From assembly GCA_937980205.1 (NCBI GenBank), contig CALJKW010000002.1, positions 28,199 through 92,198 of the forward strand: DNA of 64,000 bases. The letters run 5' to 3'. The notes below the pieces were generated by a model. That model was given only the letters and a program-made list of their open reading frames with translations, had not been told where the DNA came from and did no database searches. Shown here piece by piece: positions 45,099-55,642 of the stretch. How positions within the stretch are numbered: position 1 is the first letter of the stretch; the number at the start of each line of letters is the position of its first letter. This stretch comes from an uncultured Myxococcales bacterium (GTDB lineage Bacteria > Myxococcota > Myxococcia > Myxococcales > Myxococcaceae). A program made the position numbers and the translations under genes.

Positions 45099-45218
45099 TT
45101 GAGAGGACCGTCCCCCGCTTGAGTTGGGCGCGGGCTATTAATGGAGCCGCCATCCACACACAAGGTGTCACACGGGGAAGACGGTCGATTTTCCAGGGGT
45201 TTTGACGCACTGCGCCGA

Positions 45219-45270
45219 GAAGTGGGGCCTGTCCCCTTTTCGGCGCGGAAATGGGGACAGTCCCCATTTC
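45219..45270. repeat. Double GGGGACAG palindromes upstream of clpB
   Basis: Two adjacent palindromes. The first is GAAGTGGGGCCTGTCCCCTTTTC inside GCGCCGA/TCGGCGC arms. The second is a perfect one with GAAATGGGGAC and GTCCCCATTTC around a single A (45248-45270). The same core recurs at 50022-50047. The remaining 45099-45320 gap holds the clpB promoter region but no clear box. Confidence 0.75.
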
Positions 45271-45320
45271 TTTTTGCGCCGCGTTGCAGCCCCCGGGCCT
45301 GCCCTTACGTTGGTCTGCGT

Positions 45321-47873
<2,553 letters not shown>

Positions 47874-47876
<3 letters not shown>

Positions 47877-48020
47877 CAGGCTGCTGAAGAACGAGCGAAC
47901 GCACGAGGTCGAGGCGCCGGCGAGGACCGCGCGGAGCGTACGTCGTCTGGTACGTGAGCACGGACCGGAGCCGGCAACGAAGAGATCGGGCCGTGCAGCC
48001 GTTTTTCGGCAGCCTGCTAA
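47874..48020. repeat. About 147-bp element with terminal inverted repeats between convergent genes
   Basis: The left end TAACAGGCTGCTGAA and right end TTCGGCAGCCTGCTAA are inverse complements with a few mismatches. The inside is GC-rich and non-coding. The clpB stop (47874-47876) and the stop of the convergent membrane gene (48017-48019) both fall within the ends. It looks like a REP or MITE-type element. Confidence 0.65.
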
Positions 48021-48748
48021 CCCTTCGGCTCCGACGGTGGAGACGGCGCCGGAGCCGAGGGCTGAGCGGACGCCGGAGGCGACGGCGCGGTGGCGAGCGG
48101 CTGCGGCGGCAGCGGCGCCGTCGCGAGCGGCTGCGGCTGGGGCGCCGAGACGGTCGGGGGCGGAACGTCGGCCGCCGGCGCGATCGGCACCTGCTCTCGG
48201 CGGTTCGCGAGCTCTTCGGCCTGCTTCACGAACTCGTCGTACTGGGTCTTCTTCTTCTCGGCCTCGGCCTTCGCCTTCTCTTCGGCGAGGCGGGCGAGCT
48301 CGCGGCCGCGCTTGACGGCCATCACCGTGAGGCCGACGCCGACGGCGGTGCACAGCAGCCGGGCGAGCTGCCGCTTCGGGTCTGCGGTGAAGCCCTCTGC
48401 GCCGCTGCTCACGTACTGCAGCGCGACCTGGAAGAAGAGGCCGGTCGACGCTCCGATGAACGCGGTCGACCAGGGCCGCACCTCGAGGAAGCGGGCCGCG
48501 ATCCACGAGATGGCCGGCAGCGCGAGCAGGATCCACGCGCTCTCGGTGAGCAGCCCGACCGCCATGCGCAGCGTGTCGCCGGCGTTCTCGAGCCGCGCCG
48601 ACAGGCGGAACGCGACGCTGGAGGCGATCATGCTGCCGCCGACGTAGGCCATGAACCCGAAGCCGACCATCAGCAGAAAGCGGCGCACCGCGGTCTCGGC
48701 GGCGGCGAGCGGCTTCATGCGCTGCGGTTCGACGGGCGGGGTCGTCAA
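48017..48748 (-). CDS. Membrane protein with coiled-coil and Pro/Ala-rich tail
   Basis: A 243-residue protein with about four hydrophobic helices (around 25-50, 65-85, 93-113, 130-147). A charged coiled coil (RGRELARLAEEKAKAEAEKKK) and a long Pro/Ala/Ser tail follow. The function is unknown. The start is uncertain: TTG 48748 gives the longest form, and ATG 48718 gives MKPLAAAETAV. It ends within the inverted repeat shared with clpB. Confidence 0.6.
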   Translation of the reverse strand: MTTPPVEPQRMKPLAAAETAVRRFLLMVGFGFMAYVGGSMIASSVAFRLSARLENAGDTLRMAVGLLTESAWILLALPAISWIAARFLEVRPWSTAFIGASTGLFFQVALQYVSSGAEGFTADPKRQLARLLCTAVGVGLTVMAVKRGRELARLAEEKAKAEAEKKKTQYDEFVKQAEELANRREQVPIAPAADVPPPTVSAPQPQPLATAPLPPQPLATAPSPPASAQPSAPAPSPPSEPKG

Positions 48749-48769
48749 TTCAGGTGAGAGACTACCCTC

Positions 48770-49543
48770 TCACTCGTCATCCACGTCATCGGATCTCGGG
48801 CCGTCGCCGTACAGCACCTCGACCAGCGTGAGCCCCTGTGGCGGGGCGGTGGCTCCGGCCTGGGTGCGGTCTTTGAGCGCCAGCAGCTCGGCGATCCACG
48901 AGGCGGGCCGCTTGCCGCGGCCGACGTCGGCCAGCGAGCCGGCGATGTTCCGCACCATGTGCTTCAAGAACGCGGTGCCCTCGACGTCGATGACGATCTC
49001 GTCTCCGGCGGCACCGCTCACGTCGACGCGGGTCAGCTTCCGCACCGACGTGGGCGACTGGCAGTCGGCCGCCTGGAAGCTCGCGAAGTCGTGCTCGCCG
49101 ATGAGCGCCTCGGCGGCCCGCTTCATCGCGGGGACGTCGAGCGGCAGGAAGATCTCCCAGTGGGTGTGGCGGCGCAGCGGAGAGCGCGTGCGCCGGTTCC
49201 CGATCCGGTAGCGGTAACGTTTGCCGCGGGCCCAGCGCCGCGCGTCGAACGCAGGGTCGACCTCTTCGGCGGCGACGATGGCGATGTCGTCGGGCAGCAT
49301 GCCGTTGAGCCCCATCCAGTAGGCCTTCATGGGCAGCGCCCGCGGCGTGTCGAAGTGAGCGACCTGGCCGGTAGCGTGTACGCCCGAGTCGGTGCGTCCG
49401 GCGCCGGTGACGGGCGTCGGTTCTCCGAGCAGCTCGGCGAGCGCGCGCTGGAGCCGGCCTTGCACCGTCGGGCCGTTCTCCTGAATCTGCCAACCGACGT
49501 AGTGCGTGCCGTCGTACTCGATGGTGAGTTTGATGCGGGGCAC
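48770..49543 (-). CDS. truA: tRNA pseudouridine(38-40) synthase
   Basis: A 257-residue TruA that isomerises U38-U40 in the anticodon arm. IKLTIEYDGTHYVGWQ and GAGRTDSGVHATGQ contain the catalytic Asp. GKRYRYRI and FLKHMVRNIAGSL are also family marks. The GTG at 49543 is preferred because the family begins right before IKLTIEYDG. A GTG at 49582 would add 13 atypical residues. Confidence 0.95.
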   Translation of the reverse strand: MPRIKLTIEYDGTHYVGWQIQENGPTVQGRLQRALAELLGEPTPVTGAGRTDSGVHATGQVAHFDTPRALPMKAYWMGLNGMLPDDIAIVAAEEVDPAFDARRWARGKRYRYRIGNRRTRSPLRRHTHWEIFLPLDVPAMKRAAEALIGEHDFASFQAADCQSPTSVRKLTRVDVSGAAGDEIVIDVEGTAFLKHMVRNIAGSLADVGRGKRPASWIAELLALKDRTQAGATAPPQGLTLVEVLYGDGPRSDDVDDE

Positions 49544-49606
49544 CGTTAGAAATCGCACCGTAGCACCGGAACTGTTTTTCACCCGTCGTTGTCGAACGCC
49601 GTTGCG

Positions 49607-50020
49607 ATGCCCCCTGACGTCTTCCTAGCCCTGGCCTCGAGTGGAATTTCACTCATCGCGTCGCTGATGTTCCTCGTCACTCCGCCGGCGCGCCGCGAGG
49701 AGCCCGAAGACGATCCGCGCTTCCATGTCCCCTTCCTGCTACCGCCGGCGCACGGCCGCGTGGTGAGGCCGCCGCCCCTGCCGGTGCGCGAGTGTTCGGT
49801 CGGCATCGGCGGCGCGAGCCTCAATGCCGTGATGGGCATCAAGATGAACGGAGATGACTTCGTGGTGACGCTCGAGACCGCGCCGCGCGCCGATGCTCCG
49901 GCGCTGCAGGTGACGAACGGCCGCGGTCACGGCGCGGTGACGGACTTGCGGTGGCACGGCAAGGCCGGGCTGGCGCGCTCGACGAAGCAGCAGTGGAAGT
50001 TGAAGCCGGGCCGAGCGTGA
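49607..50020 (+). CDS. Predicted membrane-anchored protein of unknown function
   Basis: About 137 residues. One N-terminal hydrophobic segment (VFLALASSGISLIASLMFLV) is followed by a Pro/Arg-rich stretch and a small C-terminal domain (GGASLNAVMGIKMNGDDFVVTLE). There is no recognised family. ATG 49607 is preferred to an upstream TTG. It is convergent with the kinase gene, with a palindrome in the gap. Confidence 0.6.
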   Translation: MPPDVFLALASSGISLIASLMFLVTPPARREEPEDDPRFHVPFLLPPAHGRVVRPPPLPVRECSVGIGGASLNAVMGIKMNGDDFVVTLETAPRADAPALQVTNGRGHGAVTDLRWHGKAGLARSTKQQWKLKPGRA

Positions 50021-50021
50021 A

Positions 50022-50047
50022 GAAGTGGGGACAGCCTGTCCCACTTC
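50022..50047. repeat. GGGGACAG palindrome in a convergent gap
   Basis: GAAGTGGGGACAG and CTGTCCCACTTC are inverse complements with a one-base bulge. It fills the gap between two convergent stop codons and shares its core with 45219-45270. It is a likely bidirectional terminator. Confidence 0.7.
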
Positions 50048-50049
50048 AT

Positions 50050-51309
50050 TCATTTGTACTTCAGCCAGCTCGCCATGACGTCGCGCACCAATGAGGCGAC
50101 GCTGATGTTGTGGCGGCGGGCGATGGTCGCGAGCGACTCGAGCTCTTTCGCGGACAGCTGCAGCTGCAGGGTCTGATCGGCCTTCCCGTTCGCGGCGATC
50201 GGGGTCGCGACCTGCGGCGAGACGTCGGCCTGCGCGGAGATCGCCTCGACCTGCGAGATGACGTCCTCGGCCTCTTCTTCAGGGACCTCTTGCGGAGGCT
50301 GGACGATCTCTCCGGGGCCGACGGGCGTGTTCGCGCGGCTGATGCGCCGCTTCTCCTCGTCGAGCTCGTCGTTGAAGAGCTGCTTGAGGAAGTTCGAGAG
50401 GTGGATGTTGCTCGGCGTGAACTCGTACTGAGAGAGGAACTGATCGAGGTCGTACTGCATCTCCCACGCGGTCTGGTACCGCTTCTCGCGGTCCTTCTCG
50501 AGCGCCTTCATCAGGATCGACTCGACGGCCTCGGGGATGTCGGCCTTGAAGTACGAGGGCGCGTAGATCTTCCCCTCGGTGATGCTCTTCAGGATCGCGA
50601 CCTCGCTGTCGCCGGTGAACAGCTTGAAGCCGGTGAGCCACTCGTAGAGCACGACGCCCAAGGAGAACAGGTCGCTTCTGCAGTCGAGCATCTTGCCCAT
50701 GCACTGCTCGGGCGACATGTAGCTCAGCTTGCCTTTGATCTCGCCGGCGCGCGTCTGCTCGATCTGGTTCGCGGCCTTCGCGATGCCGAAGTCGAGCACC
50801 TTCACCGTGCCGTCGAACGAGACGAAGATGTTCTCGGGCGTGACGTCGCGGTGAACGATGTTGAGCGGGTTGCCGTAGAGGTCGACCTTCTGGTGCGCGT
50901 AGTAGAGGCCCTCGCAGACGGAGGACGCGATCTTCAGCGCGTAGACCATGGGGAACGGGATCCCGAGCGAGTCCGCCTTCGGGATGATGCGCCGCATGTC
51001 GCGCCCGAAGATGTACTCCATCGCGATGAAGTACGACTCGCCGATCTTTCCGAGGTCGTAGATCTGAACGATGTTCGGGTGGTTCAGCTGCGCGGCCAGC
51101 TTCGCTTCGTTCAAGAACATCTTCACGAAGCTCGCCTGCTTCGACAGGTGCGGGCGGATGCGCTTGATGACGATGGTCTTCTCGAAGCCCTCGAGGCCCG
51201 CCTGGCGGGCGAGGAAGATCTCGGCCATGCCGCCGACGGCGATGCGGTCGACCAGGGTGTACTTTCCGAACCTGGTCGAGACCTTGGGGCTGCCGACGGG
51301 GGTCGCCAT
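50050..51309 (-). CDS. Ser/Thr protein kinase with C-terminal ribbon-helix-helix-like domain
   Basis: A 419-residue Hanks-type kinase. The Gly-rich region GGMAEIFLA is followed by Lys49 (IVIKR), catalytic Asp155 and Asn160 (HRDVTPEN), and Asp173 (DFG). LSYMSPEQ is also present. There is no membrane helix, so it is cytoplasmic. After an acidic/Pro linker the last 39 residues (LSAKELESLATIARRHN, then SVASLVRDVMASWL) look like a ribbon-helix-helix DNA-binding fold, an unusual output for this class. The ATG overlaps the stop of a LysR gene (TGATG). Fusion of kinase and ribbon-helix-helix parts is read by eye. Confidence 0.88.
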   Translation of the reverse strand: MATPVGSPKVSTRFGKYTLVDRIAVGGMAEIFLARQAGLEGFEKTIVIKRIRPHLSKQASFVKMFLNEAKLAAQLNHPNIVQIYDLGKIGESYFIAMEYIFGRDMRRIIPKADSLGIPFPMVYALKIASSVCEGLYYAHQKVDLYGNPLNIVHRDVTPENIFVSFDGTVKVLDFGIAKAANQIEQTRAGEIKGKLSYMSPEQCMGKMLDCRSDLFSLGVVLYEWLTGFKLFTGDSEVAILKSITEGKIYAPSYFKADIPEAVESILMKALEKDREKRYQTAWEMQYDLDQFLSQYEFTPSNIHLSNFLKQLFNDELDEEKRRISRANTPVGPGEIVQPPQEVPEEEAEDVISQVEAISAQADVSPQVATPIAANGKADQTLQLQLSAKELESLATIARRHNISVASLVRDVMASWLKYK

Positions 51310-52223
51310 CAGTGCCGGGGTTTCTTAGCAGAGGCGGTGCCCTTCGTGCGCTGAAGCTCGTCGGTCAACAGGTCGGCCACCGCCTTCACGCGCGGGACGT
51401 CGAGGGCGCTCTTCGCGCAGACGAGGTGCAGGGTCGAGGTGCTCTGGGCGCCGAGCGGGATGTCGAGCGGCACCATGTCCGTGTGGCGCGCGAAGCGGTG
51501 GTGAGGCCGCCCCAGGATGATGGCGCCGAGGCCGGCCTCTGCGGCCTGCACCATGATGAGGAAGTTGTCCGTGGTGAACGACGGCCTGAAGTCGGGGATG
51601 AGCGCGCGCAGCTGCGGGTTCGGCGGCACGTCGTCGTACGGCGGAGCCCACGCCACCCAGTCGAGATCGCCGAGCGCGAGGCGGCGCTTCGGCAGCGCCG
51701 CCGCCACGTGTTTGGCCACGTACACGTGGAGCTCCGTCTCCATGGAGGCGACGGTCACCAGATCTCCGCCCGGCTTGGGGGCGCGCATGCGCAGCGCGAG
51801 GTCGGCCTCTCCGCGCGCGAGGTCGAGGTATTCGATCTTGGAGAGCACCTCGAGCTGCACCTTCGGCAGCCGCTCGCGCACGTACGCGGCGAACGGGGCG
51901 ACGAAGTCGAACGCCACGCCCGGCGGAGCGGCGACCCGGACGATGCCCTGCGGCTCGCGGTCGCCGGCGGCGGCGGCGCGAGAGACCTCTCCGGCCCACT
52001 CGGCCATCTTGCGCGCGGGCTCGAGCAGGCGCGTCGCTTCGGCGGTCGGGGTCGCGCCGCTGGCGGTGCGGGTGAACAGCTTGTAGCCGAGGCTGTCCTC
52101 GAGGTCGGCGAGGCGGCGGCTCACCGTCGGCTGGCCGAGGCTCAAGCGCTTCGCCGCGCCCGAGAAGCTGCCCGTCTCGGCGACCGCGAGGAACACGCGG
52201 AGGTCTTCCCAGTTGATATCCAT
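51309..52223 (-). CDS. LysR-family transcriptional regulator
   Basis: A 304-residue regulator. The N-terminal winged helix (WEDLRVFLAVAETGSFSGAAKRL, QPTVSRRLADLE) is followed by the LysR substrate-binding domain. It is divergent from a metallo-beta-lactamase-fold lipoprotein gene with a 64-bp gap that has two ATCCA-type inverted repeats. It probably controls that gene. It is coupled to the downstream Ser/Thr kinase by TGATG, which is uncommon. Confidence 0.93.
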   Translation of the reverse strand: MDINWEDLRVFLAVAETGSFSGAAKRLSLGQPTVSRRLADLEDSLGYKLFTRTASGATPTAEATRLLEPARKMAEWAGEVSRAAAAGDREPQGIVRVAAPPGVAFDFVAPFAAYVRERLPKVQLEVLSKIEYLDLARGEADLALRMRAPKPGGDLVTVASMETELHVYVAKHVAAALPKRRLALGDLDWVAWAPPYDDVPPNPQLRALIPDFRPSFTTDNFLIMVQAAEAGLGAIILGRPHHRFARHTDMVPLDIPLGAQSTSTLHLVCAKSALDVPRVKAVADLLTDELQRTKGTASAKKPRH

Positions 52224-52276
52224 TTTTGGATGGCTCGATGCGAAGATAGCTGATTACCATCCATCAGCGCATGGAT
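52218..52276. promoter_or_regulatory. Two ATCCA(T) inverted repeats in the LysR/hydrolase gap
   Basis: ATCCA-TTTT-TGGAT (52218-52231) covers the LysR start. ATCCAT-CAGCGC-ATGGAT (52259-52276) lies just before the hydrolase gene. Both share the half-site ATCCA and suit a LysR-type regulator acting on both genes. Confidence 0.5.
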
Positions 52277-52287
52277 ATGTAGGGGAC

Positions 52288-53256
52288 ATGAAAAAGACGA
52301 TCCTGTTCCTCGGGGTGCTGTTGGGTGTGCTCGGCGCGGTCGGCATCGGCGGCTGCGCGGTGACGGGTCATGCGGTGAAGCCGTCGGCCCTCGGGTCTCC
52401 GTCGGGCTCGAAGGCGATGCTCGCCGTGCTGGACGAGCCGGGCCCGGTGACGGTCGAGACGATCGCCTCGGCGGACTGGGCGGTCGACCGCAGCGGGCTC
52501 ATCAACCTGTCTCACGAGAAGGCGAAGGCGGCCGGCCTGCACGACGGCGAGGAGCCGATTCAGATCTTCTTCCACGTGCTGCGCCACCCCACCCGCGGCA
52601 CGTTCATCGTGGACACCGGCGTCGAGAAGGCGCTGCGTGACGACCCGTCGAAGGCGGCGGTGCGCGGCCCCGTCGCGTCGTTCATGCACCTGGAGAAGAT
52701 GAAGTTCCACGACCCGCTCGGTGAGTGGGTGGCGAGAGAGAAGCGGCTCGACGGCGTGTTCCTCACGCACCTGCACCTCGACCACGTCACCGGCATGGCC
52801 GACGTGCCGCGCGGGACGCCGATCTACGCGGGCCCGGGCGAGGCGACGGCGCGCAGCGCGATGAACTTCGCGGTGAGATCTTCGACGGATCGGGCGTTCG
52901 AGGGGCAGGAGCCGATCTCCGAGTGGGCTTCGCAGGCGGACCCGGACGGGCGGTTCTCCGGAGTCATCGACGTGTTCGGCGACGGCTCGGTGTGGGCGAT
53001 TCACGTGCCGGGACACACGCCGGGCTCGATGGCGTACGTCGCGCGGACTCCGAACGGGCCGGTGCTGATTGCGGGCGACACGTGCCACACGGCGTGGGGC
53101 TGGGAGAACGGCGTCGAGCCGGGCTCGTTCACCGCGGACCAGGCCGCGAACGCGGTGGCGCTCGAGAAGCTGCGGAAGCTCGCGGCCGAGCACCCCGGCA
53201 TGTCCGTGCGGCTCGGGCACCAGTCGCTGCCGGCGGCGCCGACCGCTCGGCGTTAG
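52288..53256 (+). CDS. Metallo-beta-lactamase-fold lipoprotein hydrolase
   Basis: A 322-residue protein. The lipoprotein signal ends at GIGGC (Cys23). The zinc site is HLHLDH (His161, His163, Asp165, His166). Later ligands lie in HVPGHTPGS and AGDTCHTAWG. This matches N-acyl-homoserine-lactone lactonase-like or related MBL enzymes, but the substrate is unknown. The ATG at 52288 has AGGGGA just upstream and begins the signal peptide. It is probably activated by the divergent LysR regulator. Confidence 0.88.
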   Translation: MKKTILFLGVLLGVLGAVGIGGCAVTGHAVKPSALGSPSGSKAMLAVLDEPGPVTVETIASADWAVDRSGLINLSHEKAKAAGLHDGEEPIQIFFHVLRHPTRGTFIVDTGVEKALRDDPSKAAVRGPVASFMHLEKMKFHDPLGEWVAREKRLDGVFLTHLHLDHVTGMADVPRGTPIYAGPGEATARSAMNFAVRSSTDRAFEGQEPISEWASQADPDGRFSGVIDVFGDGSVWAIHVPGHTPGSMAYVARTPNGPVLIAGDTCHTAWGWENGVEPGSFTADQAANAVALEKLRKLAAEHPGMSVRLGHQSLPAAPTARR

Positions 53257-53262
53257 TCCCGC

Positions 53263-53360
53263 GCTCACTTGATTGGATGCGGCGTGGCGCGCGCCGCCAC
53301 CGTTCAGCCATGCGGTCGCCTTTCACGAAGCGCGCCGCCGTGCATCCAGATCGAGTGAGC
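53263..53360. repeat. Long imperfect inverted repeat in a convergent gap
   Basis: GCTCACTTGATTGGATGCGGCG pairs with the inverse of CGCCGTGCATCCAGATCGAGTGAGC, with a few mismatches, around a GC-rich loop. It lies between the MBL hydrolase and the convergent MYXO-CTERM-like gene. Confidence 0.7.
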
Positions 53361-53365
53361 CGGTG

Positions 53366-54265
53366 TCAGCGGAAGCGCCGCGCGACGATCGCCGAGACGA
53401 GCGCGAGGAGGATTCCGACCGACGCGTCGCCTCCGGCGACCGAGAGCCCACAGCCCCCGGAGCGGTTGCAGCCCTTCGCGAACTGGGGATCCACGCTGGC
53501 GAGCACCTCGCCGCAGCTCGAGGAGGTCACGGCTCTCGCGAAGTCCGCGGGGCTCACCGGCGGCGGATCGGGGTTCGCGAGCCAGCTGCAGTGGAACTTG
53601 CCGTCGCTCGACAGCTCGACGGCCGGGTAGCCGTGCATCGGCGCCTGCGCCGAGTCGATCGGGATGAGCAGCCGCGTACCCATCGTGTGACCGATCTCCA
53701 CCTTGACGTCAGCGCCGATGGAGACGCCGAGCGTGTCGCCGTACGTGTGCTCGACGCGCGCGGTGCCGGCTTCAGCAGTGACGACCGCCTCGAGCACGCC
53801 TTTCGCCGGCGTCGGGTACGACTGATGGTTGCGGCTGCCTCCACAGATGCAGTCGCTCTGGGCGTTGCAGCCGTAGGCGGGCTGAATGGCGGCGGCCTCG
53901 TCGACCGAGAGGCCCGCAGCCTCGAGCCAGGCGAGGAGCTTGGACTCATCGGCGAGCTCGCGCACGTAGGCGTTGTTCCGCGTCGAGGCGATGCGCTGCA
54001 CGAGCGCGCGCTCCCCTCCCAGCTCCATCAGGTGCGCCATGGCGCAGCGGGTGCCCTCGGCGTCGATGAAGTACGGCGTCCGCTCGGCGAAGTCGGGGTT
54101 CCTCGGGAAGCGGCCTTCTTGCCGGTACCGCTCGAGCTCGTCGAGCAGCAGCGCGCGGATGAGCTGCTGCACGTGGGACAGCTGCGAGACATCGCGCGTC
54201 GCGGCGAGCTGCAGGGCGGCGCCGATGTGGTTCGCGATGCGGGTGACCTCGGAGCTCGTGTCCAT
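53366..54265 (-). CDS. Uncharacterised protein with MYXO-CTERM-like tail
   Basis: A 299-residue protein. The N-terminal 130 residues are helical with a conserved-looking RNPDFAERTPYFIDAEGTRCAMAHLM segment. A Cys cluster (GCNAQSDCICGG) follows, then a beta-rich region. The C-terminus has CGLSVAGG, a hydrophobic helix (GILLALVSAIV) and ARRFR, fitting MYXO-CTERM. There is no obvious N-terminal signal peptide with this start, so export is uncertain or the start lies further upstream. The 282-bp region 54266-54547 before the divergent acyltransferase shows no other gene. Confidence 0.6.
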   Translation of the reverse strand: MDTSSEVTRIANHIGAALQLAATRDVSQLSHVQQLIRALLLDELERYRQEGRFPRNPDFAERTPYFIDAEGTRCAMAHLMELGGERALVQRIASTRNNAYVRELADESKLLAWLEAAGLSVDEAAAIQPAYGCNAQSDCICGGSRNHQSYPTPAKGVLEAVVTAEAGTARVEHTYGDTLGVSIGADVKVEIGHTMGTRLLIPIDSAQAPMHGYPAVELSSDGKFHCSWLANPDPPPVSPADFARAVTSSSCGEVLASVDPQFAKGCNRSGGCGLSVAGGDASVGILLALVSAIVARRFR

Positions 54266-54547
54266 GCGCCGGCGCCCTGCATCGGGCTTGCCAACTGCAT
54301 CTTGCCAGGAGCGCAGCGAATGCGCCTGGGCGCTCCACCGTCGGCCCCAAGGCCGTGACGCGGCTGACAGATCGCTCGAGGCCGTCGAGCGGGCGTTGTC
54401 GAGTCCCTGGAAGCTGACGCGCGGCGCATGCGGAGCGCTTCGCGAAGTGGCTGCAGCGGGACGCGGGGGCCGGAGGGTGCCTTGGGGGGTCTGCGGCACG
54501 CCGGTGTCCGACGGGCAGGTCGAGAATGTTGGTAGCTTCGAGCGGGC

Positions 54548-55639
54548 GTGACGCTGAACCCGATCGGCAAGGAGAACGTCGTTCTCTACAAGGGCGTCGG
54601 GATCCTGCTCATCGTCCTGCACAACTTCTTCCACTGGGTCGACCCGATCCTCGGAGAGAACGAGTTCTTCTTCGCCCGGGTGCGCGTGCAGTGGCTGCTC
54701 GAGGCGATCGCCCAGAACCCGCTCGAGGTCGTGCACCTGGGGTTCGCGTTCTTCGGCCACTTCGGAGTGGCGCTGTTCATCTTCTTGAGCGCGTACGGGC
54801 TGACGCGCGCGTACGGGGATCGCGAGCTCTCGTGGGGGCCGTTCATGCGCCGCAGGCTCGCGCGGCTCTACCCGGTGTTCGTGCTCGGCCTGCTCACGCA
54901 CTTCCTCGCGTTCGCCGTCTGGCAGCCGGAGCCGTGGTCGAAGTGGCTCGTCATCTATGCGCTCAAGCTGACGCTGCTCACGAACTTCATGCCCGGCTTC
55001 GAGTTCACGGTGAACGGGCCGTGGTGGTTCTTCTCGATGATCATCCAGTACTACGCGGTCTTCGGGCTGCTGAACGCAGTCACCCGGAAGCGGCCGCTCG
55101 CGGCGTGCCTCGCCCTCGGCGTGCTCTCGGTCGCGCTCAACGCGCTCGTGGGGCCGCACCTCGCCTTGAACCTGCGCTTCACGGTACTGGGCTGGCTGCC
55201 GGAGATCGCCTTCGGCATCTACCTCGCGCGGGCAGGAACGGTGCGCGTCCCCGCCCCCGCCGTCGCTGCGCTGGCCGCGGTGGCGATCGCGGCGAACTGG
55301 CTCAAGCCGCTGTGGTACCTGCAGTCGTTCAGCCTCACGCTGCTGCTGCTGGTGGCGCTCGAGGCGCTGGTGAACCGCCGCGAAGGCACGAGCCGGGCTC
55401 GGGGCGCGCTGGGCTTCGTGGGCACGGTGTCGCTCGCGCTGTTCGCGACGCACGGGCCGCTGCGGCTGCCGTTCATCCAGCTGGCGAACGCGACGAGCCA
55501 GTGGTGGGCGACCCTGCTGCTCGGGGCCGCGTTCCTCATCGCCGCGCTCGCGGTCGCCTTCGTGGCCGACCGGCTCGCCGCGCTGTTCGATCGCGCGATC
55601 GTGAAGCGGGCGCCGGCCGCGGTCAGCCCGACGAAGTGA
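54548..55639 (+). CDS. Acyltransferase 3 family membrane protein
   Basis: A 363-residue membrane protein with about ten hydrophobic helices. His in VLHNFFHW and the FGHFGVALFIFLSAYGLTR segment followed by FMRRRLARLYPVFVLG are family signatures. These proteins O-acylate sugars, peptidoglycan or lipids at the membrane. The substrate is unknown and there is no sugar operon nearby. The start is GTG. It ends 3 bp from the convergent gcvP stop. Confidence 0.85.
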   Translation: MTLNPIGKENVVLYKGVGILLIVLHNFFHWVDPILGENEFFFARVRVQWLLEAIAQNPLEVVHLGFAFFGHFGVALFIFLSAYGLTRAYGDRELSWGPFMRRRLARLYPVFVLGLLTHFLAFAVWQPEPWSKWLVIYALKLTLLTNFMPGFEFTVNGPWWFFSMIIQYYAVFGLLNAVTRKRPLAACLALGVLSVALNALVGPHLALNLRFTVLGWLPEIAFGIYLARAGTVRVPAPAVAALAAVAIAANWLKPLWYLQSFSLTLLLLVALEALVNRREGTSRARGALGFVGTVSLALFATHGPLRLPFIQLANATSQWWATLLLGAAFLIAALAVAFVADRLAALFDRAIVKRAPAAVSPTK

Positions 55640-55642
55640 CGG

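Noticed and set aside
45118..45141. CTTGAG..TATTAA as a sigma-32 heat-shock promoter for clpB
   Set aside because: The -10 does not resemble CCCATNT and the distance to clpB is about 180 bp; too weak to call. No CIRCE element seen either.
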